32,254 bases of DNA from UBA4735 sp035935465 (lineage in GTDB: Bacteria > Chloroflexota > Limnocylindria > P2-11E), in NCBI GenBank assembly GCA_035935465.1, contig DASYXA010000092.1, positions 1-32,254 on the forward strand. Direction: 5' to 3'. The position numbers were made by a program, and so were the translations under genes. Every line of letters starts with the position of its first letter. Within the stretch, counting starts at the first letter, position 1. Positions 23,494-31,203 of the stretch are shown here, in pieces. Below the pieces are notes generated by a model, which searched no databases, was not told the origin of the DNA, and saw only the letters and a list, made by a program, of their open reading frames with translations.

Positions 23494-24003
23494 CTAGCTG
23501 AACGGCGCCCCGAAGCGCTCGCGACTCGCGACCTTCCCCAACGGCTTGCGCTTCTTGCGTCCGAGTCCGAGCTTCGCGTCCGGCACGCCGAACGGCAGCA
23601 CCGCGAGCGCCATGTGCGTCTCGGGGATGCCGAGGAGCTGCTCGACGGCCGGCAGGGGGCCGAACCCGGTCCAGTTCGAGCCGATCCCCTCGGCCCACGC
23701 CGTCAGGACCATGTTCTGGATCGCTCGGCTCGTGTCCGAGACCGCGTAGAGGCTGTCCTTCTTCACCGCGACGACGATGGCGAACGCCGCGCCGGCGACG
23801 TATCGCCCGGTCGTCATGATCTCGCCGAGCCTGCCGAGCGTCGAGCGATCCTCGACGACGATGAAGTGCCAGGGTTGCACGTTCCCTGCGCTGCCCGAGA
23901 GCCGCCCCGCCTCGACGATCCGGCGAACGACGTCGCCCGGCACCGGTCCTGGTCGGTAGCTCCGCACGGCGAGCACCGTGCGTACCGCGTCAAAGACCTC
24001 CAT
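23494..24003 (-). CDS. Nitroreductase-family FMN oxidoreductase
   Basis: A 169-residue protein with the nitroreductase fold. VRSYRPGPVPGDVVRRIVEAGRLSGSAGN forms the FMN phosphate site, followed by QPWHFIVVED, then the dimer-core helices (SRAIQNMVLTAWAEGIGSNW) and FGVPDAKLGLGRKKRKPLG at the C-terminus. It acts as a homodimer with NAD(P)H in this family, and the physiological electron acceptor is not predictable. The ATG at 24003 has GGGAGG upstream. It converges on the dioxygenase gene with nine bases between the stops and diverges from the YceI lipoprotein gene. Confidence 0.9.
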   Translation of the reverse strand: MEVFDAVRTVLAVRSYRPGPVPGDVVRRIVEAGRLSGSAGNVQPWHFIVVEDRSTLGRLGEIMTTGRYVAGAAFAIVVAVKKDSLYAVSDTSRAIQNMVLTAWAEGIGSNWTGFGPLPAVEQLLGIPETHMALAVLPFGVPDAKLGLGRKKRKPLGKVASRERFGAPFS

Positions 24004-24065
24004 GCGTCGCCCTCCCAGACCGCGCTCCTTACCTGAAATTTAGCCACCCGCGCCTCGCCCGCCGA

Positions 24066-24071
24066 TAGGCT
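24066..24071 (+). promoter_or_regulatory. -10 box (TAGGCT) of YceI lipoprotein gene, leaderless
   Basis: TAGGCT ends seven bases before GTG 24079, with no Shine-Dalgarno. It is the same hexamer and nearly the same spacing as before the Yip1-like gene at 8220. Confidence 0.5.
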
Positions 24072-24078
24072 GGCACCC

Positions 24079-24765
24079 GTGCATCACGGCATCCGGATCG
24101 CCGCCCTCGGGGGCGTCGCCTGCTTCGCGGCCGCCTGCGCCGGCGCCGCGAACGTCGCCGTCGGTCCGACCACCGCCGCACCCACCCTCGCGGCACCGAC
24201 GACGGCGGTCGGGGCGCCCGCGCTCAGCTGGACCGTCAGCGACCGGTCGAAGGCGACCGTGCGCATCCGCGAGCAGCTCGTCGGCGTGAGCCTTCCATCC
24301 GACGCGGTCCTGGTCGCGAGCGGCGCGCAGGGCTCGTTCTCGCTCAACGCCGACGGCACGTTCGCGAGCGGATCGACGATCACGTTCGACCTGCGGACAC
24401 TCGCCAGCGACTCGCGTGACCGGGACACCTTCGTGAAGCGGGACACGTTGCAGGTGAGCCGGTTCCCGACCGCGACGTTCGTGCCGACGAAGGTCACCGG
24501 GCTCACCCTGCCGCTGCCCGCGAGCGGTGACTTCACGTTCACGCTGACCGGCACGCTCACGATCCATGGCCAGGACAAGACGGTGCGGTTCGACGTGCAG
24601 GCGACGCGCAGCGGAGCCGACCTCACGGCGACCGCGACCGCGGACCCGACGCTGACCTTCGGGGACTTCGGGATGTCCGCACCGTCGGTCCCGTTCCGCG
24701 TCGTCAGCGTCACCGACGAGATCCGGCTGGTCGTCGAGCTCGTCGCCGCCGGGCCCGCGACGTAG
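24079..24765 (+). CDS. YceI-family lipoprotein
   Basis: A 228-residue secreted lipocalin-like protein. The signal peptide ends CFAAACAGA, giving a probable lipid-anchored cysteine near residue 20, followed by a Pro/Thr/Ala linker. From about 45 comes the YceI barrel: LSWTVSDRSKATVRIREQL, SFSLNADGTFASGSTITFDL, DSRDRDTFVKRDTLQVSRFP (a family motif) and FTLTGTLTIHGQDKTVRFD. YceI proteins bind isoprenoid or other hydrophobic ligands, and the ligand here is unknown. The gene stands alone, 37 bases before the Gfo/Idh/MocA gene, which has its own -10 box. Confidence 0.9.
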   Translation: MHHGIRIAALGGVACFAAACAGAANVAVGPTTAAPTLAAPTTAVGAPALSWTVSDRSKATVRIREQLVGVSLPSDAVLVASGAQGSFSLNADGTFASGSTITFDLRTLASDSRDRDTFVKRDTLQVSRFPTATFVPTKVTGLTLPLPASGDFTFTLTGTLTIHGQDKTVRFDVQATRSGADLTATATADPTLTFGDFGMSAPSVPFRVVSVTDEIRLVVELVAAGPAT

Positions 24766-24787
24766 GGTCTCCAACGGCGCGCTGACC

Positions 24788-24793
24788 TAGCCT
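24788..24793 (+). promoter_or_regulatory. -10 box (TAGCCT) of first Gfo/Idh/MocA gene, leaderless
   Basis: TAGCCT ends nine bases before ATG 24803. The gap has no purine-rich ribosome site. Confidence 0.45.
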
Positions 24794-24802
24794 GTCGCGG
24801 TC

Positions 24803-25792
24803 ATGCCCTTCCGGATCGGGATCATCGGGACCGGCTTCGCCGGATCGACCCACGCCCGTGCGGCCATCGGCCTGCCGGACGTGCGCCTGGCGGCGATCGC
24901 CGCGGCGACGGTGGCCGAGGCCACGCCGCTCGCGGCCGAGCTCGGCGCGCGCGTCGCGCCGGACGCGGCAGCGCTCTGCGCGAGCGACGACGTCGACCTC
25001 GTGGTCGTCGCGTCTCCGACCCACCTGCACGCCGAACACGTCATCGCCGCCGCGCGGGCGGGGAAGCAGGTGTTCTGCGAGAAGCCGATCGCGCGGACGC
25101 TCGCCGACGCCCGCGCGATGGTGCGGGCCTGCGACGACGCCGGCGTGCGGCTCGCGATCGGTCATGTCGTCCGCTGCTTCCCCGAGTACCGGCGGGTGAA
25201 GGAGCTGCTCGACGCGGGGACGCTTGGGCGGCCGGCCGTCGCGACCCTCACCCGCGGGACGCTGTCCGTCGGCGCGGCGCGCGCGTGGTACCTCGATCCG
25301 GCGAAGAGCGGCGGCGTCGTGCTGGACCTCATGCTCCACGACCTCGACGTGCTGCGCTGGTGGTTCGGCGAGCCCGCGCGGGTGTACGGGAAGCGCCTCG
25401 GGGGCGGTGGGCCGCTCGACTACGCGCTCGCGACGCTCCGGTACGACGATCGCCCGATCGTGCAGCTCGAGGCGAGCTGGGCCGAGCACGCCGGCTTCCG
25501 CACGACGTTCGAGGTCCGCGGCGATCGCGGGATGATCGCGCACGACAGCCGAGCGGCCTCGCCGTTCGTCGTGCAGTCGCCCGCGGGCGGTGCCGGCGCG
25601 GGCGTGATCCCCGCACCGACCCTGCGCGAGACGCCGTACCGCCGGCAGCTGCGCGATCTCGTCGAGCGGCTCGCGCGCGGAGAGCCGCCGCTCGTCGACG
25701 GGCGCGAAGCGCTCCGCTCGCTCGGGCTCGGCCTCGCGGTCATCGAGTCCGCCGAGCGCGGCGAGGTGGTGCCGTGGGCGGTGCCGGCGTGA
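24803..25792 (+). CDS. Gfo/Idh/MocA-family NAD(P)-dependent oxidoreductase (first of pair)
   Basis: A 329-residue dehydrogenase. It has an N-terminal Rossmann fold (FRIGIIGTGFAGSTHARA; VVVASPTHLHAEHV; FCEKPIARTLADA, with the conserved EKP) and a C-terminal alpha/beta domain with YLDPAKSGGVVLDLMLHDLD, whose Asp/His sit in the active site of inositol- and sugar-dehydrogenases. It probably oxidises or reduces a sugar or cyclitol hydroxyl. The TGA overlaps the GTG of a second family member (GTGA, 25789-25792), and a GH20 hexosaminidase faces the pair, so an amino-sugar substrate is a reasonable guess. Confidence 0.92.
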   Translation: MPFRIGIIGTGFAGSTHARAAIGLPDVRLAAIAAATVAEATPLAAELGARVAPDAAALCASDDVDLVVVASPTHLHAEHVIAAARAGKQVFCEKPIARTLADARAMVRACDDAGVRLAIGHVVRCFPEYRRVKELLDAGTLGRPAVATLTRGTLSVGAARAWYLDPAKSGGVVLDLMLHDLDVLRWWFGEPARVYGKRLGGGGPLDYALATLRYDDRPIVQLEASWAEHAGFRTTFEVRGDRGMIAHDSRAASPFVVQSPAGGAGAGVIPAPTLRETPYRRQLRDLVERLARGEPPLVDGREALRSLGLGLAVIESAERGEVVPWAVPA

Positions 25793-26760
25793 GGCGCCTG
25801 CGGGTCGGTCTCGTGTCGTGGGCCCACGTCCACGCGCCCGCGCTCGCGCGCACGCTCGCGACCCTGCCGCAGGTCGAGTTCACCGGCTCGTTCGACGAGG
25901 CCGGCGCCGCGCATGACGGCCGCACGCACGCGACGCTCGATGGCCTGCTGCGGGAGAGCGAGGCCGTGGCCATCGCGTCGACGAACGCGGACCACCGCCG
26001 CTACACCGAGGCGGCGGCGAGATCGGGCGTGCACGTGCTCTGCGAGAAGCCGCTCGCCACGACCGTCGCCGATGGGCGCGCGATGGTGCAGGCCTGCCGC
26101 GCCGCGGGCGTGCAGCTCGGCGTCGCGCTCCCGGTGCGCGGCAGTCCGGCGATCGTCGCGCTCAAGGACGCGATCGACCGCGGCACGCTCGGCCGGGTCC
26201 GTGCGGTGCGCGCGACGAACCCGGGCCAGTACCCCGGACGGTGGTTCGGCGATCCGGTCGAGGCCGGTGGCGGCGCGGTGATGGACCACACGGTCCATGT
26301 CGCCGACGCGCTGCGCTGGCTGCTCGACGACGAGGTCGCGCGCGTGCACGCCGAGCTGGGGTCCTTCCTCCACGGGCTCCCGGTCGAGGACTGCGGCCTG
26401 CTCACGCTCGACCTCGCGGGCGGCGCGTTCGCGTCGATCGACTGCAGCTGGTCACGGCCGGCGACGTACCCGACCTGGGGCGGCGTCACGCTGCACGTCG
26501 TCGGCGACCGCGGCACCGTCGACGTGGACGTGTTCCGCCAGTCGCTGACCCACTACGACGATGCCGCCGGCGTGACCAGGCTCCTCGGCTGGGGCGACGA
26601 CCTGAACGCGCTCATGGTCGGCGGGTTCGTCGACGCGATCCTCGAGCGCCGGCCGGTGCCGATCACCGGTGAGGACGGGCTGCGCTCGCTGGAGGTCGTC
26701 GTGGCCGCGTACCGCTCGGCCGCGCTCGGCCGGCCGGTGGCGATCGCGGAGGTCGCCTAA
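25789..26760 (+). CDS. Gfo/Idh/MocA-family oxidoreductase (second of pair)
   Basis: A 323-residue homologue of the upstream protein. RLRVGLVSWAHVHAPALA replaces the usual GxGxxG loop, so nucleotide binding may be altered. VLCEKPLATTVADGRAMVQA and GGGAVMDHTVHVADALRWLL are standard motifs of the family. The order EKP, then Gly-rich, then H-x-x-D is kept. As the two overlapping copies are clearly divergent, they may catalyse successive steps or work as a heteromer. The TAA at 26758-26760 overlaps the stop of the convergent hexosaminidase gene. Confidence 0.9.
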   Translation: MRRLRVGLVSWAHVHAPALARTLATLPQVEFTGSFDEAGAAHDGRTHATLDGLLRESEAVAIASTNADHRRYTEAAARSGVHVLCEKPLATTVADGRAMVQACRAAGVQLGVALPVRGSPAIVALKDAIDRGTLGRVRAVRATNPGQYPGRWFGDPVEAGGGAVMDHTVHVADALRWLLDDEVARVHAELGSFLHGLPVEDCGLLTLDLAGGAFASIDCSWSRPATYPTWGGVTLHVVGDRGTVDVDVFRQSLTHYDDAAGVTRLLGWGDDLNALMVGGFVDAILERRPVPITGEDGLRSLEVVVAAYRSAALGRPVAIAEVA

Positions 26761-28288
26761 CCGGCCGAGTCGGGCTTCCGGTACTTCACGCCGAGGTGGT
26801 CGAGGAGCCGGAGCGCCGCGGGCAGCCGCGCGCTGAACGACGTCCAGTCGCGGGCATCGCGCGGCGACCACGCGATCTCGGCCAGCGCGAGCGCGCGCGG
26901 GTAGGCCATGTACTCGACCTGGTCGCTCGTCGGCATGTACTCCGTCCAGACGCAGCCCTCGGGGCCGAGGACGTGCGTCGCCTCGTCGGCCGAAAGCTCC
27001 GCGGGGATCGGCTCGTAGGCGTAGGTGTCCTCGATCGGGGTCATCCCGCCGATCGCGAGCGGCTCGTGCTCGGGGTCGGCCTGGTAGTGGTCGAAGTACA
27101 GGTCGGCCTGCGGCGCCATCACGACATCGTGGCCCTGCTTCGCCGCGGCGATCCCACCGGCGGTGCCGCGCCACGACATCACCGTCGCGTCCGGCGCGAG
27201 CCCGCCCTCGAGGATCTCGTCCCAGCCGACGAGCCGCCGCCCGTTCGCGTTGAGGAACCGCTCGATGCGCCGGATGAACCAGCTCTCAGCTCCTCCTCGT
27301 CCCTTAGCTTCTCGCGTTTCATGATCGCCTGCGCCTCCGGGCTCTCCTTCCAGCGCTTCTTCGGCGCCTCGTCTCCGCCGATATGGATGAACGCGCTCGG
27401 GAAGATGTCCAGCACCTCGCGCAGGACGTTCTCGAGGAACGTGAAGGTGGATTCGCGCGGGGAGAACACCTCGTCGGAGATGCCCCAGGTGGTGCGGACC
27501 GCGAACGGGCCAGGCACGTTCGCGTACTCGGGGTACGCGGCGAGCGCCGCGAGGCTGTGGCCGGGCATCTCGATCTCCGGAAGCACCGTCACGCCGCGTT
27601 CCTTCGCGTACGCGACGACCTCCCGAGCCTGATCCTGCGTGTAGAAGCCGCCGTGCCGCGTGCCGTCGTAGCCCTTCGGGCCGCGGCGGGCGTGGCCGAC
27701 GATCGTCTCGGCGCGCCAGGCGCCGACCGCGGTGAGCTTCGGGTACCGCTCGATCTCCAGGCGCCAGCCCTGATCTTCGGTGAGATGCCAGTGGAACGTG
27801 TTGAGCTTGAAGGTCGCGAGCAGGTCGATGTACCGCTTGATGAACTCCACCGGGAAGAAGTGCCGGCCGACATCGAGATGCAGTCCCCGCCAGGGGAAGC
27901 GCGGCGCGTCGTCGATGCGCACCGCCGGGATCGCCTTCGGCGACGCGGCGATGAGCTGCCGCAGCGTCTGGCCGCCGTAGAACAGGCCGCCTGTGTCGCG
28001 CGCGACCAGGTGGATGCGCTCGGGCGTGATGTCGAGCCGGTAGGCCTCGGCTCCCGCCGGGGCGTCGGACCGGAGTGCCAGGACCAGCGCTCCGCTCGCG
28101 CCGACCGTCGCGTCGACCCCGGCGAGCTCCCTGAGGTATCCGCGCAGGAGCTCGCCGAGCCGCCGCAGGTCGGCGTCGCTCGGATCCGACAGGTGGATCC
28201 CGAGTCCGGCTGACGGCGAGAACGCGCCGTCGCGCGCCTCGAGCGCGCGCGGCCAGGGGATCAGCGGATAGCGCGCGGTGTCGGCCAC
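26757..28288 (-). CDS. GH20 beta-N-acetylhexosaminidase, broken by one frameshift
   Basis: Glycoside hydrolase family 20, releasing terminal GlcNAc/GalNAc. Residues 1-334 (28288 to 27287) hold the N-terminal beta domain and most of the barrel: RGLHLDVGRHFFP, TFHWHLTEDQGWRLEI, VLPEIEMPGHS, and HIGGDEAPKKRW with the catalytic Asp 306-Glu 307 pair. After EEEL the frame turns into Ser/Gly-rich nonsense. One frame over the family sequence continues: SWFIRRIERFLNANGR, LVGWDEILEGG, ATVMSWRG, QADLYFDHYQ, ending at TAG 26759-26757. One missing G near 27286 restores a protein of about 510 residues. There is no signal peptide, so it would act in the cytosol. The GTG start follows TAGGGT by eight bases. 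Confidence 0.88.
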
Positions 28289-28296
28289 CTCCGGTC

Positions 28297-28302
28297 ACCC
28301 TA
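28297..28302 (-). promoter_or_regulatory. -10 box (TAGGGT) of the hexosaminidase gene
   Basis: The minus-strand TAGGGT ends eight bases before GTG 28288. GGAGG overlaps the start region (GGAGGTGG), too close to be a normal ribosome site, so a leaderless start is favoured. Confidence 0.45.
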
Positions 28303-28338
28303 TCGACTCGCGGCGGACGCTGCAGCGGCGGGACCTCA

Positions 28339-29226
28339 ATGACCAGAACGGGCGCAACGACCGAATCGCTGTACGTCGCGATCGAGTGCCCTCAACGTAG
28401 CCGGCCGGTGGTGGACGCGCGCGCGAACGCGATCGAGCTGCGTGGGGTCACGAAGCGATTCGTGTCGCCGACGGGCAAGTCGTTCACCGCGCTGCGCGAG
28501 CTCGACCTGGAGGTCGCGGCGGGGGAGTTCACCGCCGTCGTGGGTCCCACCGGCTGCGGCAAGTCCACGACGCTCGCGCTGATCGCCGGCCTCGAGGCAC
28601 CGAGCGCCGGCACCGTGAACGTCTTCGGCGAGCCGGTGAAGGCGATCGGGCGAAGCGTCGGGTACGTGTTCCAGCGCGACGCGGTCTTCCCGTGGAAGAA
28701 CGTGCTCGACAACGTGGCGATGGGCCCCCGGTTCCGCGGGATCGGCGCCGATCGGGCGGACACCGCGGCGCGGCAGTGGATCGCGCGCGTCGGCCTCGAT
28801 GGCTTCGAGCGCTACTACCCGCATCAGCTGTCCGGCGGGATGCGCAAGCGCGTCGCGCTCGCCCAGACGCTCATCAATCAGCCGCGGATCCTGCTCATGG
28901 ACGAGCCGTTCAGCGCGCTCGACGTCCAGACCCGGGCGTTGATGGAGAACGAGCTGCTCGATCTGTGGGGATCGACCGGCGCGTCGGTCGTGTTCGTGAC
29001 GCACGACCTGGAGGAGGCGATCGGCCTCGCGGACCGCGTCGTGGTGATCACCGCCGGGCCGGGGACGGTGAAGGGAACGTACCGGGTCGACCTGCCGCGG
29101 CCGCGGAACATCGCCGAGATCCGCTTCCAGCCGCGGTTCATCGAGCTCTACGAGGAGATCTGGAACGACCTTCGGGATGAGGTGCTCGTCAGCTATGAGC
29201 GCTCCAAGCATCGCGTCGCTTCGTAA
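28339..29226 (+). CDS. ABC transporter ATPase, nitrate/sulfonate/taurine (NMT1) type
   Basis: ATPase of an SsuB/TauB/NrtD-like importer. Motifs are Walker A GPTGCGKST, Q-loop YVFQRDAVFPWKNV, signature LSGGMRKRVALAQ, Walker B ILLMDEPFSALD and H-loop FVTHD. From ATG 28339 it has 295 residues. The first 24 or so are not conserved-looking, and GTG 28408 or 28411 (just before VDARANAIELRGVTKRF) is a credible later start with TAGCCG a few bases before it. It is followed by its permease (32-base overlap) and binding protein genes. The substrate class ranges from sulfonates and nitrate to thiamine precursors and cannot be resolved. Confidence 0.92.
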   Translation: MTRTGATTESLYVAIECPQRSRPVVDARANAIELRGVTKRFVSPTGKSFTALRELDLEVAAGEFTAVVGPTGCGKSTTLALIAGLEAPSAGTVNVFGEPVKAIGRSVGYVFQRDAVFPWKNVLDNVAMGPRFRGIGADRADTAARQWIARVGLDGFERYYPHQLSGGMRKRVALAQTLINQPRILLMDEPFSALDVQTRALMENELLDLWGSTGASVVFVTHDLEEAIGLADRVVVITAGPGTVKGTYRVDLPRPRNIAEIRFQPRFIELYEEIWNDLRDEVLVSYERSKHRVAS

Positions 29227-30106
29227 CGGGATGCCGCGCGGCGACACCGTGGCCGACGACTTCGACGCCGCGCGGGCGCGAGCGCGGCAGCGCCGCCGGC
29301 TGCTCGTGCAGGTGCTACGGGTGACGGTGGCCGTCGTGGTCCTCGGCGCGTGGGAGATCACCACGCGGCTCGGCTGCCACGGGCCGGACAGCGGCACCTG
29401 CGCCGTGGACCCGTTCTTCTTCGGCCAGCCGTCCGGCATCTGGACCCAGCTCGTCACGTGGGTGCGGGTCGGGACGGCCCAGGGTCCGCTCTGGGAGCAG
29501 ATCGCCGTCACCCTCGAGGAGACGGTCCTCGGCTTCGCGATCGGCGTGATCCTCGGCATCATCTTCGGCGTCGCGCTCGGCCGGAACCGCCTGCTGTCCG
29601 ATGTGCTCGGCCCGTACATCAAGGCGATGAACGCGATGCCGCGCGTCGTCCTCGGATCGATCTTCACCATCGCCCTCGGACTCGGGATGCCGTCCAAGGT
29701 CGCGCTCGCGGTCGTGCTCGTCTTCTTCGTCGTGTTCTTCAACGCGTTCCAGGGCGTGCGCGAGGTCGACCGCGACCTCCTGGCCAACGCGCGCATCCTC
29801 GGAGCGAGCCAGCGCCAGCTCTCCCGTCACGTGATCCTGCCGTCCGCGCTGTCGTGGATCCTCGCGAGCCTCCACACGAGCTTCGGCTTCGCGCTCGTCG
29901 GCGCGATCGTCGGCGAGTACCTCGGTGCGCGGAAGGGCATCGGGCTGATGATCGCGACCGCCCAGGGCACGTTCAACGCCAACGGCGTCTTCGCGGCGAT
30001 GTTCATCCTCGCGGTCGTCGCGATCCTGGCGGAGGCCCTCGTGACGCGGCTCGAGACCTTCCTCATCACCTGGCGCCCCAACGCGATCACCGACGTGACC
30101 ATGTAG
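29195..30106 (+). CDS. ABC transporter permease, NMT1-type importer
   Basis: BPD_transp_1 permease, 303 residues from ATG 29195, or 291 from ATG 29231, four bases after the ATPase stop. Hydrophobic helices lie near 40-60, 110-135, 150-175, 240-265 and 275-295. The EAA loop that contacts the ATPase is NARILGASQRQLSRHVILPSA. The loop after the first helix has two cysteines (RLGCHGPDSGTCAVDP), which could form a disulfide outside the membrane and is unusual for this family. It ends 20 bases before the binding-protein gene. Confidence 0.9.
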   Translation: MSAPSIASLRNGMPRGDTVADDFDAARARARQRRRLLVQVLRVTVAVVVLGAWEITTRLGCHGPDSGTCAVDPFFFGQPSGIWTQLVTWVRVGTAQGPLWEQIAVTLEETVLGFAIGVILGIIFGVALGRNRLLSDVLGPYIKAMNAMPRVVLGSIFTIALGLGMPSKVALAVVLVFFVVFFNAFQGVREVDRDLLANARILGASQRQLSRHVILPSALSWILASLHTSFGFALVGAIVGEYLGARKGIGLMIATAQGTFNANGVFAAMFILAVVAILAEALVTRLETFLITWRPNAITDVTM

Positions 30107-30126
30107 CGCGCGAGAAGGAGAAGGAC

Positions 30127-31203
30127 ATGCGCTTTCGGATCCCGGCACTCGCGATCATCGCGATCCTGATCGTCTCGGCCTGCGGGGGGACGGCGACGCC
30201 CGGCGCCCCGTCGGCGACCACGGCTGCCGCCACCACGGCGGCGGCGACCGTCGCCGCGACCAAGGCTGCGCCGACGAAGGTCTCGATCATGGTGGGCGGC
30301 CTGAACAAGCAGATCTACCTGCCGAACAAGCTCACCGAGGCGCTCGGCTACTTCGCCGAGCAGAACCTCGCGGTCGACCTCATCGACGAGCCGTCGGGCA
30401 AGGACACGACCGTCGAAGTCGTCGCCGGCAACGTCGACTTCGGATCGGGCTCCTACGACCACACGATCGACATCGCCGCCGCGGGCAAGTCGATCACGAT
30501 GGTCGCCCTGCTCCTGCAAGAGCCGGGCGAGTTCGTCATGGTCTCCAAGCAGAAGGCCGCCACGATCAAGTCGCCCAAGGACTGGAAGGGCGTGAACGCC
30601 GGCGTGACCTCGCTCGGCTCGGGCACCCACACGCTCATGCGGGCCATGGCGATCAAGGCCGGTCTCAACGTGGCCGACGTCAACTTCGTCGCCGCCGGAG
30701 CCGGAGACACGTTCATCGCGGCGATGAAGCAGGGCAAGATCGACGTCGGCATCACGACCCAGCCGACGGTGCTCCGCATGCAGAAGACCGGTGACGGGCA
30801 GCTGCTCGTCGACCTGTCCAAGGTCGACACGACCCGCGCGGCGCTCGGCGGCGACTACCCGTTCATCTCGCTGTTCGCCCGCGCCGATTACATCGCCAAG
30901 AACAAGGACGTCACCCAGCGCGTCGTGAACGCGTACGTCAAGACGCTCAAATGGATCGCGACCCACACCCCGCTCGAGATCGCCGAGAAGCTGCCGGTCG
31001 ACTACTACGGCGGCGACAAGGATGCGTACGTCCAGGCGCTCAAGGACAGCATGGGGATGTTCAGCCCCACGGGGAAGATGACGCCGGGCGCCCCCGAGTT
31101 CGAGCTCGGCCTGATGAAGCAGTTCAACGAGAACGTCCAGAAGAACCCGAACATCGACCTCTCCAAGACCTACACCGATGAGTTCGTCAACGCCGCGAAG
31201 TAG
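30127..31203 (+). CDS. NMT1/SsuA-like substrate-binding lipoprotein
   Basis: A 358-residue binding protein. The signal MRFRIPALAIIAILIVSAC ends in a clean lipobox (VSAC, Cys 19) and is followed by an Ala/Thr linker and an NMT1-type periplasmic binding fold: VSIMVGGLNKQIYLPNKL, VDLIDEPSGKDTTVEVVAGNVDFGSGSYDH, IKSPKDWKGVNAGVTSLGSGT, and GKIDVGITTQPTV. GAGAAGGAGAAGG just before ATG 30127 is a very strong ribosome site, fitting the excess of binding protein these importers need. It completes the transporter of the two preceding genes. The ligand is unknown. The AAC/GCC-rich codon choice resembles a highly expressed gene. Confidence 0.92.
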   Translation: MRFRIPALAIIAILIVSACGGTATPGAPSATTAAATTAAATVAATKAAPTKVSIMVGGLNKQIYLPNKLTEALGYFAEQNLAVDLIDEPSGKDTTVEVVAGNVDFGSGSYDHTIDIAAAGKSITMVALLLQEPGEFVMVSKQKAATIKSPKDWKGVNAGVTSLGSGTHTLMRAMAIKAGLNVADVNFVAAGAGDTFIAAMKQGKIDVGITTQPTVLRMQKTGDGQLLVDLSKVDTTRAALGGDYPFISLFARADYIAKNKDVTQRVVNAYVKTLKWIATHTPLEIAEKLPVDYYGGDKDAYVQALKDSMGMFSPTGKMTPGAPEFELGLMKQFNENVQKNPNIDLSKTYTDEFVNAAK

